DNA of 64,000 nt from Collinsella sp. (GTDB lineage: Bacteria; Actinomycetota; Coriobacteriia; Coriobacteriales; Coriobacteriaceae). The DNA lies in assembly GCA_019419585.1 (NCBI GenBank), contig DXZQ01000004.1, forward strand, positions 1 to 64,000, given 5' to 3'. The position numbers and the translations under genes are program-made. Below, piece after piece: positions 35,579 through 45,781 of this stretch (positions are counted from its first letter, which is position 1; every line of letters begins with the position of its first letter). Under the pieces are notes generated by a model, which did no database searches, was not told where the DNA came from, and saw only the letters and a list, made by a program, of their open reading frames with translations.

Positions 35579-36961
35579 TTACTTAAGCTCGGGCCAGAAG
35601 TCCTTGTTGGCCTCGATCATGTCGTCGAGAACCTCCTTGGCGACCTTCATCGACGGCACGGTCTTGTTGAGCGTAAAGGCCTTGAGTGCCTTCTCGTACG
35701 AACCCTCGATCGTGGCCTCGACCACGAGCTTCTCGGAGTTCAGCTGCTGCATCATGAGGCCCTGCTGGAACAGAGGAATGTTGTCGCGGCTGATGACCTC
35801 GGGGCCATTCTTGCCAATGTAGGCAGGCAGCTCGACCATAGCGTCGTAGGGCATGTTGGGGATAGCGCCCTTGTTCTCGCAAATGACCAGGAAGCGCTGC
35901 TTGGTGTCGTTCTTCAGAGCGATAGCCAGATCGGCAATCCAGTCGCCGTGGCTGCCCGCATAGAACGTGCTCTCGTCGATCTCGCCCGTCTTCTCGTAGT
36001 GGTCGATGCCGTCGAAGAGGTTCTTCTCACGCGTCTCCTCAACCTCGTTAGCACGGGTGCGCTCGGGGTTGGAATGCTCGACGAACTCCTTCTGCTGCAG
36101 GTAGTAGTTCAGATACGTGTTGGGCAGGTACTCCGGGAAGCACTCCATGATCTCGTACTCGCCCTTCCAGACGTAGTACCAGCTGCCCTTGGTGTGACGG
36201 TTCTGCTCGGGATGCTCGTCGGCGGTCTCCTCGGGCTTCTTTGCCATGAGCGAGCCCATGCCCTTGAGGTAGGAGTCGGGCAGCAGGATCTGGTGCTCCT
36301 TGATGTACTCGCGCAGCTGCGGCAGGACCTCCTCGCCCTTGTGGCGGATCGAGGTGAACCAACCGAAGTGGTTGAGGCCAAAGTAATCGTACTCGACATC
36401 CTTCTTGTCGATATCGAGCGCGGCGCAAACCACGTCGATGATCGCGATCGGCATGTCGCAGATGTTGATGATGCGAGCGTTGGGACGCAGCACACGGCAG
36501 CCCTCGGAGACGATGGCGGCAGGGTTGGAGTAGTTAAGAATCCAGTAGTCCTTCTTGGCATACTTCTCAACGTCATCGATCAGCTCGACCATGGGGAAGA
36601 TGGTGCGCATGCCGTAGGCAAGGCCGCCGCAACCGCAGGTCTCCTGACCCACGCAGCCGTGGCGCAGCGGAATCTTCTCGTCCTGCTCGCGCATGGCGTA
36701 GCCGCCCACGCGCATCTGGGCAAACACGAAGCTCGCGTCGGTAAAGGCGGTCTCCTTATCGGTGGTCACCGTGAGCTTGATGTCCAGGCCGAGGTCCTCG
36801 TGCAAAATCCAGTCCACGAGCACGCCGATCTTGCGCTGGCGCTCCTCGTTGATGTCGTACAGACGAATCTCGTCAACATCGAGCTCGTCCTTGCGCAGGG
36901 CGATGGACTTGACGATGCCGGGGGTAAAGGTGGATCCGCCACCACACAGAGTAATGATCAT
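35579..36961 (-). CDS. 6-phospho-alpha-glucosidase, glycoside hydrolase family 4
   Basis: 460 aa. NAD(+)- and metal-dependent GH4 enzyme cleaving maltose-6'-phosphate or related alpha-glucoside phosphates. Rossmann motif is CGGGSTFTPGIVKSIAL (residues 5-22); the metal-binding cysteine is in NICDMPI near residue 170; the GH4 signature region VGQETCGCGGLAYGMRTIP-like lies at about 105-122. Similarity to GlvA/MalH is clear from memory. It starts 3 bases after the IIBC stop with AAGGAG upstream, so it is translationally coupled to the transporter. Confidence 0.93.
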   Translation of the reverse strand: MIITLCGGGSTFTPGIVKSIALRKDELDVDEIRLYDINEERQRKIGVLVDWILHEDLGLDIKLTVTTDKETAFTDASFVFAQMRVGGYAMREQDEKIPLRHGCVGQETCGCGGLAYGMRTIFPMVELIDDVEKYAKKDYWILNYSNPAAIVSEGCRVLRPNARIINICDMPIAIIDVVCAALDIDKKDVEYDYFGLNHFGWFTSIRHKGEEVLPQLREYIKEHQILLPDSYLKGMGSLMAKKPEETADEHPEQNRHTKGSWYYVWKGEYEIMECFPEYLPNTYLNYYLQQKEFVEHSNPERTRANEVEETREKNLFDGIDHYEKTGEIDESTFYAGSHGDWIADLAIALKNDTKQRFLVICENKGAIPNMPYDAMVELPAYIGKNGPEVISRDNIPLFQQGLMMQQLNSEKLVVEATIEGSYEKALKAFTLNKTVPSMKVAKEVLDDMIEANKDFWPELK

Positions 36962-36964
36962 TGT

Positions 36965-38581
36965 TTACTGCTCCTTCTCAATTGCGTTTTCGACCTTGTC
37001 ACGCATCTCGGCGACCTTCATGCCAAAGATGATCTGGATATTATTGCCGTTGCGGTTGATGCCGCTGTTGGGCACGTGGTTGATGAGGTTCTCATCGATG
37101 AGGTCCGGGTTCTTAACGTTCACGCGAAGACGCGTAAAGCAGTTCTCGAGCTCCTCGATGTTGTCCTTGCCGCCAAGACCTGCGACCAGGTCGGCAATAC
37201 CTGCGTCGACGCCCTCTGCGGGAGCCGCGGCAACAGCGCCCTGCTTCACCGCGACAGACGCGGCGGCCTCGCCCTCGGCAACGGACTCGGCGAGCTCGGA
37301 CTCCTCCTCGCGACCAGGCGTGTGAAGGTTGAGCTTCTTGATGAGGAAGGTGAAGAGGAAGAAGTACAGAGCGGCGTTGACGACTCCAAGCACCAGCATA
37401 ACCGGCCAGTTGGTCTTATCGACACCGAGGACCAGGTTGGAAACCACGATGTTGATGATGCCGCCTGCAGTCGAAGCGGGCACGGAGAGGACCTTGAGCA
37501 GGACCAGGAAGATGCCGGAAAGAACCGAGTGAACGACAAAGAGCACGGGAGCAGCAAAGACAAAGAGGAAGTCCATGGGCTCGGTCACGCAGGAGAGCAC
37601 GGCGGTGATGATCAGCGGGATGATAACGGCCTTGGTCTTATCCTTGTTCCCCTTGTAAGCGGTGAAGATAAAGGCGAGACCGATACCGATGTAGGGCCAC
37701 AGGTTGTTGAAGGTGTAGCTGTTGAAGTAGGTGCTATCGGAGAAGGGCTGGCCCGTCATCGCCATCTCGGCAACACGGATGGGATAGGCGCCGGCGATAA
37801 CCTGATCACCCAGCGTAAGGGTGCCGCCCACATCGGAGAACTGGAACGGGGTGTAGATGAGGTGGTGCAGGCCGGTGGGAACGAGCAGCTTGTTGAGCAT
37901 GCCGTAGATAAACAGACCGATGTTGCCCGATTCCTTAATGATGCCGGCAACGGAGGAGATGGCACCCTGAACCGGAGGCCAAACGATGCAGAAGCCAGCA
38001 CCCATGATCCAGGAAATGATGATCATGATCAGGAACGGAAAGCGAACGCCCGAGAACATCGAAAGGGCAATGGGGAACTGCTTGTTCGAGTACTTGTTGA
38101 ACACGGCACCGGTGATGCAACCAAGAATGATGCCGCCAAACACGCCGGTATCGAGCACCTGGATGCCCATAACGGTGGCCTGGCCGGTTCCGGTAAGGCC
38201 GAGCATGCCGCTCGCCTCGGCAAGAGAACCGGTGGCGTTGAGCACGATGTTATTGGCCTGCAGGAACAGGAAGAACGACATCAGGGCGATCAGCGAAGCG
38301 TGGCCCTTGTTCTTCTTTGCCATGGCACCGGCGATGCCCACGCAGAACAGAATCGAAAGGTTGTTGATGATAAACATCAGCGACTGATAGACAACGGCGC
38401 CCACAAGCTGGAACGGACCGGAGCCCAGCACAGGGATCACGGCGCAGATGGTCTTGTTGGTCAGAATGATGCCCACGATGAGCAGGATGCCGGCAACCGA
38501 GAGATACATCATCGGCTGAACGATCGACTTCGCGAACACCTCCAACGGCGCTTTGAAATTGAACTTCTTTTTTGCGGTCAT
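36965..38581 (-). CDS. PTS alpha-glucoside/maltose transporter EIICB
   Basis: 538 aa. N-terminal EIIC domain with about ten membrane helices (KAPLEVFAKSIVQPMMYLSVAGILL start is typical of the MalB/GlvC group), then a C-terminal EIIB domain with the phosphorylation cysteine in ELENCFTRLRVNVKN (about residue 480). No IIA is fused; a stand-alone IIA is encoded upstream in the operon. AAGGAAGGGGAG precedes ATG 38581. Neighbouring GH4 gene supports maltose-type or alpha-glucoside substrate. Confidence 0.93.
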   Translation of the reverse strand: MTAKKKFNFKAPLEVFAKSIVQPMMYLSVAGILLIVGIILTNKTICAVIPVLGSGPFQLVGAVVYQSLMFIINNLSILFCVGIAGAMAKKNKGHASLIALMSFFLFLQANNIVLNATGSLAEASGMLGLTGTGQATVMGIQVLDTGVFGGIILGCITGAVFNKYSNKQFPIALSMFSGVRFPFLIMIIISWIMGAGFCIVWPPVQGAISSVAGIIKESGNIGLFIYGMLNKLLVPTGLHHLIYTPFQFSDVGGTLTLGDQVIAGAYPIRVAEMAMTGQPFSDSTYFNSYTFNNLWPYIGIGLAFIFTAYKGNKDKTKAVIIPLIITAVLSCVTEPMDFLFVFAAPVLFVVHSVLSGIFLVLLKVLSVPASTAGGIINIVVSNLVLGVDKTNWPVMLVLGVVNAALYFFLFTFLIKKLNLHTPGREEESELAESVAEGEAAASVAVKQGAVAAAPAEGVDAGIADLVAGLGGKDNIEELENCFTRLRVNVKNPDLIDENLINHVPNSGINRNGNNIQIIFGMKVAEMRDKVENAIEKEQ

Positions 38582-38680
38582 AGCGGTACTCCCCTTCCTT
38601 TTCCGCAAATTGAGATAGCTGTGCCCTGGACAAGACCGCAAGCCTTGCCTTATATCAATCGATGTATGGGCACGTTATGC

Positions 38681-39546
38681 CTAGAGACCAGGTTCTCCAA
38701 GCAGGTTAACAATGTGATATGCGAGATAACTCTTCTCGGCATTGGTAACGACAACGTTATAGGTAGACGACAAGTGGGCGGCTATGGCGTCCGCGCACGA
38801 GAATGCACACGGATACGCCGTTTCATCGATTCGGAACAGCGCGTCGCCATTGATTTGCCCGGCCGCGGGATCGAGCGCTCGCTGCGCGAAAAACTGCAGA
38901 TGGCGAACGAAACGCTCATAGGGCGCGAGGTGTTATCGAGGGTCGTAGCATAGCGCTCGGAAACAATCGCGAGCACATCGCGAACAAGCTGGACCGAGAT
39001 GATGAGACGGTCGGAGCGTTGCGGCATGGTGGCGTTGACGATATGCAGCGTAATAAAACCCTGCTCTTCTTCGCTCATCTGGATGCCCATATACTCCTTG
39101 ACAATCTGCAGCGCACGGCCCGCAAGCGCATACTCCTTGCGATAGAACTGCTGGATCTCAAGCAGCAACGGATTCTCGCAGGAGACGCCCTTGCGCTCGC
39201 GCTCCAAAGCAAGGCCGATATGGTCTGCGAGAGCAATGAGGATCTTGTCGTTGATATCAACATTGAGCTCTCGACGGAGCATCTGAACAATGTCCTCGGC
39301 AATCACGAGGTTGACGGTGGGGATGGACTCCAAAAGATGTGCCAAGCGGTCAATCGTACGCGAATCCTGAGAAGTGCCCTCCTGCAGCGCATAGGTCTTT
39401 TCGACCGATGCTTCATCGATAGCGTCGCCGGCATGACGGCCAAAGCAGAGACCTCGACCGATGACAATGAGCTCGGAGCCATCGTCCGAAGTGACCATTG
39501 CGACGTTATTGTTGAAAACTCGCTTGATAACCACGGTACCCACCAC
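38681..39546 (-). pseudogene. LicT/BglG-type antiterminator with frameshift
   Basis: CAT domain (VVIKRVFNNNVAMV) and PRD1 (ALADHIGLAL, GFITLHIVNA) are read from 39546 to about 38935. Then the frame is lost: the reading frame continues with unrelated sequence, while the adjacent frame, entered at about 38920, gives a complete PRD2 (YERFVRHLQFFAQRALDP ... YLAYHIVNLLGEPGL) with both histidines, ending at a TAG at 38681. One base missing, or two extra, between about 38918 and 38937 explains it. GTG start is used; another GTG at 39534 matches the family N-terminus better. It may be a true mutation or a sequencing error. It lies between the IIA and EIICB genes of the operon. Confidence 0.88.
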
Positions 39547-39552
39547 AAGAAT

Positions 39553-40065
39553 TTACTCGGAAAGCCAGACGACAGGCTCTTTAACAGTAACAGGGCCGGA
39601 AGCGTGCTCACGAAGAGTCGAGTTCTCCGAACGCTCGCACACAATAACGAAGACCGTGGGATCGAAGCCGGCGGCGCGGACCGCGTCGAAATCGACCTCG
39701 ACGAGGGGCTGGCCCGCGTCGACATGGTCACCCTGAGCAACAAGTGCATGGAAGCCCTTGCCCTCAAGTTTAACAGTGTCGATTCCGATATGCAGCATCA
39801 CCTGAGCAGAGCTGTCGTCGGACATGATGCCCAGCGCGTGCTCAGTCGGAAACAGCGCCGCGACGGTGCCGGAAACAGGAGCGCACACCGTTCCCTCTTG
39901 GGGAACCACGGCAACGCCATCGCCCACGGCACGGCTGCTAAAAGCGGGGTCATTGGTATTTTCTAGATGAACAAGCTCGCCGGAAACGGGAGCGAGGATT
40001 TCGAACTCGGAAGCTGCAGTCTTCTGTTCATCCGAACCGCCCATCAGGCGAGAAAAGAAACCCAT
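39553..40065 (-). CDS. PTS glucose-type EIIA (Crr-like)
   Basis: 170 aa. Cytoplasmic phosphocarrier with the active-site histidine in QVMLHIGIDTVKLEGKGF and the supporting histidine in PTEHALGIMSDD. The N-terminal ILAPVSGELVHLEN is the usual IIA-Glc opening. ATG 40065 is chosen for the MGFFSRL start after AAGGGA; a longer in-frame start lies upstream inside the terminator. It is the first gene after the RAT/terminator. As the only IIA in the window it may also phosphorylate the beta-glucoside EIIBC at 6595-8025. Confidence 0.92.
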   Translation of the reverse strand: MGFFSRLMGGSDEQKTAASEFEILAPVSGELVHLENTNDPAFSSRAVGDGVAVVPQEGTVCAPVSGTVAALFPTEHALGIMSDDSSAQVMLHIGIDTVKLEGKGFHALVAQGDHVDAGQPLVEVDFDAVRAAGFDPTVFVIVCERSENSTLREHASGPVTVKEPVVWLSE

Positions 40066-40083
40066 GGTGGCATGTCCCTTCAT

Positions 40084-40154
40084 AAAATATAGCCCAACCA
40101 AAATCAAGCGAATGCATCCATAGAGACACACCCGTCCAAAGACTTTGGTTAGGC
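40084..40154 (-). terminator. Leader terminator of the alpha-glucoside operon
   Basis: On the minus strand GCCTAACCAAA (40144-40154) pairs with TTTGGTTGGGC (40092-40102) with one T-G wobble, followed by TATATTTT. The 5' arm overlaps the 3' end of the RAT-like element. Confidence 0.75.
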
Positions 40155-40182
40155 CCACGTCCGAGGGACTCGGTAACCTTCC
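40147..40182 (-). promoter_or_regulatory. RAT-like element of the alpha-glucoside operon
   Basis: On the minus strand it starts GGAAGGTTACCGAG, has a CCGAG-tcc-CTCGG hairpin and ends GGGCCTAACC. The layout mirrors LicT targets (GG..GTTAC ... GG.C...ACC) and its end is shared with the downstream terminator arm. Confidence 0.55.
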
Positions 40183-40203
40183 GCATTTCTTTTTACGGGA
40201 GTT

Positions 40204-40231
40204 ATTGTAGACAAGCCCAAAGCCAGAACAA
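40204..40231 (-). promoter_or_regulatory. Promoter of the alpha-glucoside operon
   Basis: On the minus strand TTGTTC (40226-40231) and TACAAT (40204-40209) with a 16-base spacer, directly upstream of the RAT/terminator leader. Confidence 0.5.
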
Positions 40232-40346
40232 TCATTATGACCGGTGAGCGGTATTTTTTCTTCGATAAACGGTATTTAGGCGGCACTTAGGGACGTTCCT
40301 TTTCTGCCGGCACCCAGGGACACTCCTTGCAGCAATTTCGCATGCG

Positions 40347-41108
40347 TTAGATGAAGAGCTCGCATTCCTTCCGCACGACGCAAGCCTTGCTCAGCATCTG
40401 GGAAACAGCGGATAGCTTGTTGGGATCAAGCTTGCGAGCGCCTCGCGGGCATACGGCGATGCAGCGCATGCAGGAGATGCACGCCTCGTCAGCTGCTCGC
40501 TTGGGGTCGCCCTTGTCGATAGCACAAACGGGACACGCCGCGGCGCATGCACTGCAGGAGACGCATTCCTCTGTTGCCTCGGGTGCCATACGGCGACCTC
40601 CAGCTTGTTTATAAGGACGATTGCCGGGGATAGAGGGCTCGGACGCATCCTCAGCCAACAGCTTTTGCTGAATTTGCTGCGCAAACTCTGCGAGCTGCGC
40701 CGCATCCTGCGCATCCGGTCGCCCAGCAGCAAACTGACGAGCAACGGAATGCTCAGCAATAGCAGAAACAGCTGCAACCACCCTAAATCCGGCGCGCTTC
40801 GCAACGTCCTCCAGCTCTACGAGCGTGTCCTCAAACGCGCGGTTTCCGTATACACAAACCAAAACAGCCCGAGCCCCGTTGCCGCGCACCATGCCCAACC
40901 GGTCAGCCACCACAGCCGGGATTCTACCGGCATACGCCGGCACAGAGATTACGGCCACGTCGTCCTCAGCCATCGAGACAGCGCTGAGATCTAGCCCGCT
41001 ATCGGTCAGATCGACGGTAACGGTATTATTGTCCAGCGCCCCGGCCACAAGGCCAGACACCTTCCGCGTTCCACCCGTCGGACTAAACACAATTTCGAAT
41101 ACGCTCAT
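40347..41108 (-). CDS. EFR1 family flavodoxin-ferredoxin fusion
   Basis: 253 aa. N-terminal flavodoxin-like domain (IVFSPTGGTRKVSGLV as the FMN phosphate loop, residues 6-21; PAYAGRIPAVVADRL) and a C-terminal two-[4Fe-4S] ferredoxin domain with CVSCSACAAACPVCAI and CISCMRCIAVCPRGA. Such EFR1 proteins are soluble electron carriers of anaerobes. It is alone between the PTS operon and the DEAD-box gene. It could exchange electrons with the hydrogenase module, but nothing in the sequence shows the partner. Confidence 0.9.
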   Translation of the reverse strand: MSVFEIVFSPTGGTRKVSGLVAGALDNNTVTVDLTDSGLDLSAVSMAEDDVAVISVPAYAGRIPAVVADRLGMVRGNGARAVLVCVYGNRAFEDTLVELEDVAKRAGFRVVAAVSAIAEHSVARQFAAGRPDAQDAAQLAEFAQQIQQKLLAEDASEPSIPGNRPYKQAGGRRMAPEATEECVSCSACAAACPVCAIDKGDPKRAADEACISCMRCIAVCPRGARKLDPNKLSAVSQMLSKACVVRKECELFI

Positions 41109-41327
41109 CGAGGCACCCTCTCCCTACGCCTGGCAACGCGTCAAGCCGTTTTCACATTCAGACAGAGTATACGGCGCATGGGGGGGGAGCTCCCCGTTTT
41201 GGTGCGCCAGGCACCCCAATGCACCCACCCTACGCTGTCTGCCTCTTCGTTTTGTATAAATTACGGTACAGATTGTATATATTTACGGGATACCGCCGCG
41301 TTCTCCTGAGGTACCCCATCCTGGCCC

Positions 41328-41561
41328 GTGCAAAAAACGGAGTATTCTGCAACGTGACCGCGCCAGCACCGCCGCGGGTGGGCAAAACTGTAGGGCGCCG
41401 TATCATTCTAAGTCCCGACATGGCGAGAATGACGCGCCCCCTGCTCCGGAAAACGGCGAAATCTGACTCGGAACGCTCGCTAGGGATATCCGAAGGCCAC
41501 CGTTGGCGACGTCGAATCATATGCAGACAGCTCGAACTGCAGAATACTCCAAAAAATGCAC
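41328..41561. mobile_element. MITE-like element with inverted ends
   Basis: A 234-bp block whose ends are inverted repeats: GTGCA then GGAGTATTCTGCA at the left (41328-41351) and TGCAGAATACTCC then TGCAC at the right (41538-41561); 13 bp in the core are perfect, with A-rich/T-rich bases differing between. No coding sequence inside is convincing. The 628-bp gap 41109-41736 holds only this element and the DEAD-box terminator. Confidence 0.55.
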
Positions 41562-41662
41562 GGCGCACCCCATAGGACCCATTGCTGCATGGCAGGAAAC
41601 AAGCCCACGGCATCCTCTAGATGCATTCCCGAGGAAATCACATTTGAACTAGCGATCGGATA

Positions 41663-41704
41663 CGGCAAACAAAAGGGCCCCGAACGTAGTTGCTCGGGGC
41701 CCTT
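41663..41704 (-). terminator. Intrinsic terminator of the DEAD-box helicase gene
   Basis: On the minus strand AAGGGCCCCGA and TCGGGGCCCTT (41673-41683 / 41694-41704) form an 11-bp stem with a 10-base loop, followed by TTGTTTG. Confidence 0.9.
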
Positions 41705-41736
41705 GGTTCACCTCGCTCTAGCGGGCGATGCGTATG

Positions 41737-43977
<2,241 letters not shown>

Positions 43978-44250
43978 ATGTTGTTGTTCCTTATCTGCAC
44001 GCGCAAGGGGCACGGCATGCGGCCGCGCGGGGCGTGCTTGGTAGTGCGCTAATACATACAAAAACAGGTGCGCACAGAGAGGACGTTGCTCAGCACGCTG
44101 GCGATCGCTTTGGCAGCCCTATCACGCGCCGTCCAGACGCAGCAGCTCTAAGCGATGGAGCAGATTCGCCGCCGGTTAGTATACCCGTGCTTCGCATGCC
44201 CCCACGTAAACCACAGATGACGGTGCAGGAGGAGTGGGCCTGGGTCGATT

Positions 44251-44469
44251 GTCTCAATCTGTAACAGTTACGGGGCAAAACCAGGTTCCTACTGTTACAG
44301 ATCGAGACATTCAGTCAGCCCCTTGGCTAACATCTCGATCTGTAACATCTACAGGGCAAATCTTCCTCTACGTGTTACAGATCGAGACAAACGGTCGACA
44401 CGGCCCACAAACGTCTCAATCTGTAACAGTTACGGAGCAAAACCGGCCCCAATTGTTACAGATCAAGAC
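44251..44469. repeat. Palindromic 80-bp-period array A (3 units)
   Basis: Units at 44251-44308, 44332-44388 and 44413-44469. Each is a 16-bp arm (GTCTCAATCTGTAACA or close) plus 25-26 variable bases plus the complementary arm. Gaps between units are 23 and 24 bases. It fills much of the 670-bp gap between the DEAD-box helicase start and the FHA gene start; the rest (43978-44250, 44470-44647) shows no gene, only a TATAAT at 44536-44541 that may serve the FHA gene. Confidence 0.95.
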
Positions 44470-44647
44470 AGAGGGAAATTTCCGTCCAGTCCAAACCAAA
44501 TCTCTCAGTCTTCCTGCAATTTCGAACATGTGGCCTATAATGTTGCTTTGGTTACGCTATATATTGCGCAGCCATTTAATACGTCGCCCACCGGGGCCAT
44601 TAATTCCTATCGCCATATTGGCTAGGAAGCAATCAAAGGAGGTATCC

Positions 44648-45610
44648 GTGGCAGCAGAGACGCCTTGCTCGGTCCTCTATAACGATATTCGCTCGTTCGG
44701 CGGTCTTAAACATCTCGAGATCGCCCGAATGCTCATCAATGGAAACTCTTATCTCGGCAGTACCCTGCTCGAGAAATGCTCTTCCAACCGCTCGTATCTC
44801 ACCCGTTACATCGTCCATCGCGAGCCTGACCAGTGCGCGCCCGCCATCTACAGCGACTTTGCCGTCACCACGCTCAATCTTTCCGCGGCAATCTGCAGCA
44901 AGCTCGGCGGCGGCGAGTCCGCCTATCAGGCAATCGCCGAGCACTATCGCGGCCCGGCCGCCAACGAAATGATGTCGGCTCTCGCCAGCTACAAGCTGGA
45001 CAGCCGCCTATATGCAAATGCCCTCAATCACATCGACAACTTTGACGGCAATGCCGTGCGCGAGAAGAGTACGCTTTACCTTATGCTCTTTGTGGCAACG
45101 GGGGCGCTCGCCGACCCCATCCAAGGCGTGGCCACCGTCGAGCGCTTTTGCGACAGCAAGACAGGCGGGCACTTTGGCACCACCGAAACTACCGTCGGAC
45201 GTGGCTTTATGAGCAGCCTGGAGCAGCCGCGCACTGTCGCCCCCAACCTCGGTCTGCTCAGAACCCATGCCGACAACTGCGCCGACATGCAAATCCATCC
45301 CCTCACACGCGATCCGCGCGGCACGGTAATTGGGTCCTTGCCCAAAACTTCGCCCAGCATCACCGATGTAGGCGCTGATGCATCGCGCGAGCATCTCCGC
45401 ATTTGGCTCGAAGGTGGACGCTGGTACGCCCAGGGCCTTGGGTCGACCAACGGCACAGTGCTCGAATCGGGCGCGGGCGACGGCGATATTGTGATTGAGC
45501 CGCCGCGCGACCAACGCGAGCCCGGCAAGATCTATCCCCCAGTGGAAATCGAAAACAGCGACAGGCTCCATCTGGGTCTCTACACGACATTCCTTGTCAT
45601 TGTGGACTAG
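44648..45610 (+). CDS. FHA domain protein
   Basis: 320 aa. The C-terminal third is a forkhead-associated phosphothreonine-binding domain: GTVIGSLPKTSPSI, ASREHLRIWLEGG, and QGLGSTNGTVLESG give the conserved G, S-R-x-H and S-T-N-G-T positions. The N-terminal 200 residues are helical with no recognised family. Start is GTG at 44648 because AAAGGAGG lies 6 bases upstream; reading further upstream would translate the repeat array. It is followed by a Ser/Thr kinase gene, a natural partner that would phosphorylate its ligand. Confidence 0.85.
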   Translation: MAAETPCSVLYNDIRSFGGLKHLEIARMLINGNSYLGSTLLEKCSSNRSYLTRYIVHREPDQCAPAIYSDFAVTTLNLSAAICSKLGGGESAYQAIAEHYRGPAANEMMSALASYKLDSRLYANALNHIDNFDGNAVREKSTLYLMLFVATGALADPIQGVATVERFCDSKTGGHFGTTETTVGRGFMSSLEQPRTVAPNLGLLRTHADNCADMQIHPLTRDPRGTVIGSLPKTSPSITDVGADASREHLRIWLEGGRWYAQGLGSTNGTVLESGAGDGDIVIEPPRDQREPGKIYPPVEIENSDRLHLGLYTTFLVIVD

Positions 45611-45613
45611 CGC

Positions 45614-45650
45614 GGACGGCGATCGAAAGACGGTCGCCGTCCGTCTTTCG
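45614..45650 (+). terminator. Terminator between the FHA and kinase genes
   Basis: GGACGGCGA (45614-45622) pairs with TCGCCGTCC (45634-45642), then GTCTTTCG; moderate T content. Confidence 0.6.
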
Positions 45651-45690
45651 TCTTCTACCTTCTGCGTCGTAAACGACAATACTCAGCGGC

Positions 45691-45747
45691 ATACGTGGAC
45701 AGTGCGGTTATCATGGTATTTTACCGATATCCGCACTGCCCACGTAT
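45691..45747. repeat. 22-bp inverted repeat in the kinase leader
   Basis: Arms 45691-45712 and 45726-45747 match in complement at 20 of 22 positions (core CAGTGCGG/CCGCACTG), loop of 13 containing GGTA-ttt-TACC. It lies 35 bases before the kinase ATG and could be an operator or a leader stem. Confidence 0.7.
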
Positions 45748-45781
45748 ACGCGCGGCAACCCATGCCAGACAAAGGAACGCC

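Noticed and set aside
38681..39546. Programmed ribosomal frameshift in the LicT gene
   Set aside because: No slippery heptamer or downstream structure is apparent at the shift, and LicT proteins are not known to use frameshifting; mutation or sequencing error is simpler.
41230..41613. 127-aa minus-strand frame in the gap before the DEAD-box gene
   Set aside because: No ribosome-binding site, no motif, and most of it lies in the inverted-end repeat element.
43978..44647. Longer FHA protein starting at 44234
   Set aside because: The extra 138 codons would translate repeat array A; the GTG at 44648 has a strong ribosome-binding site.
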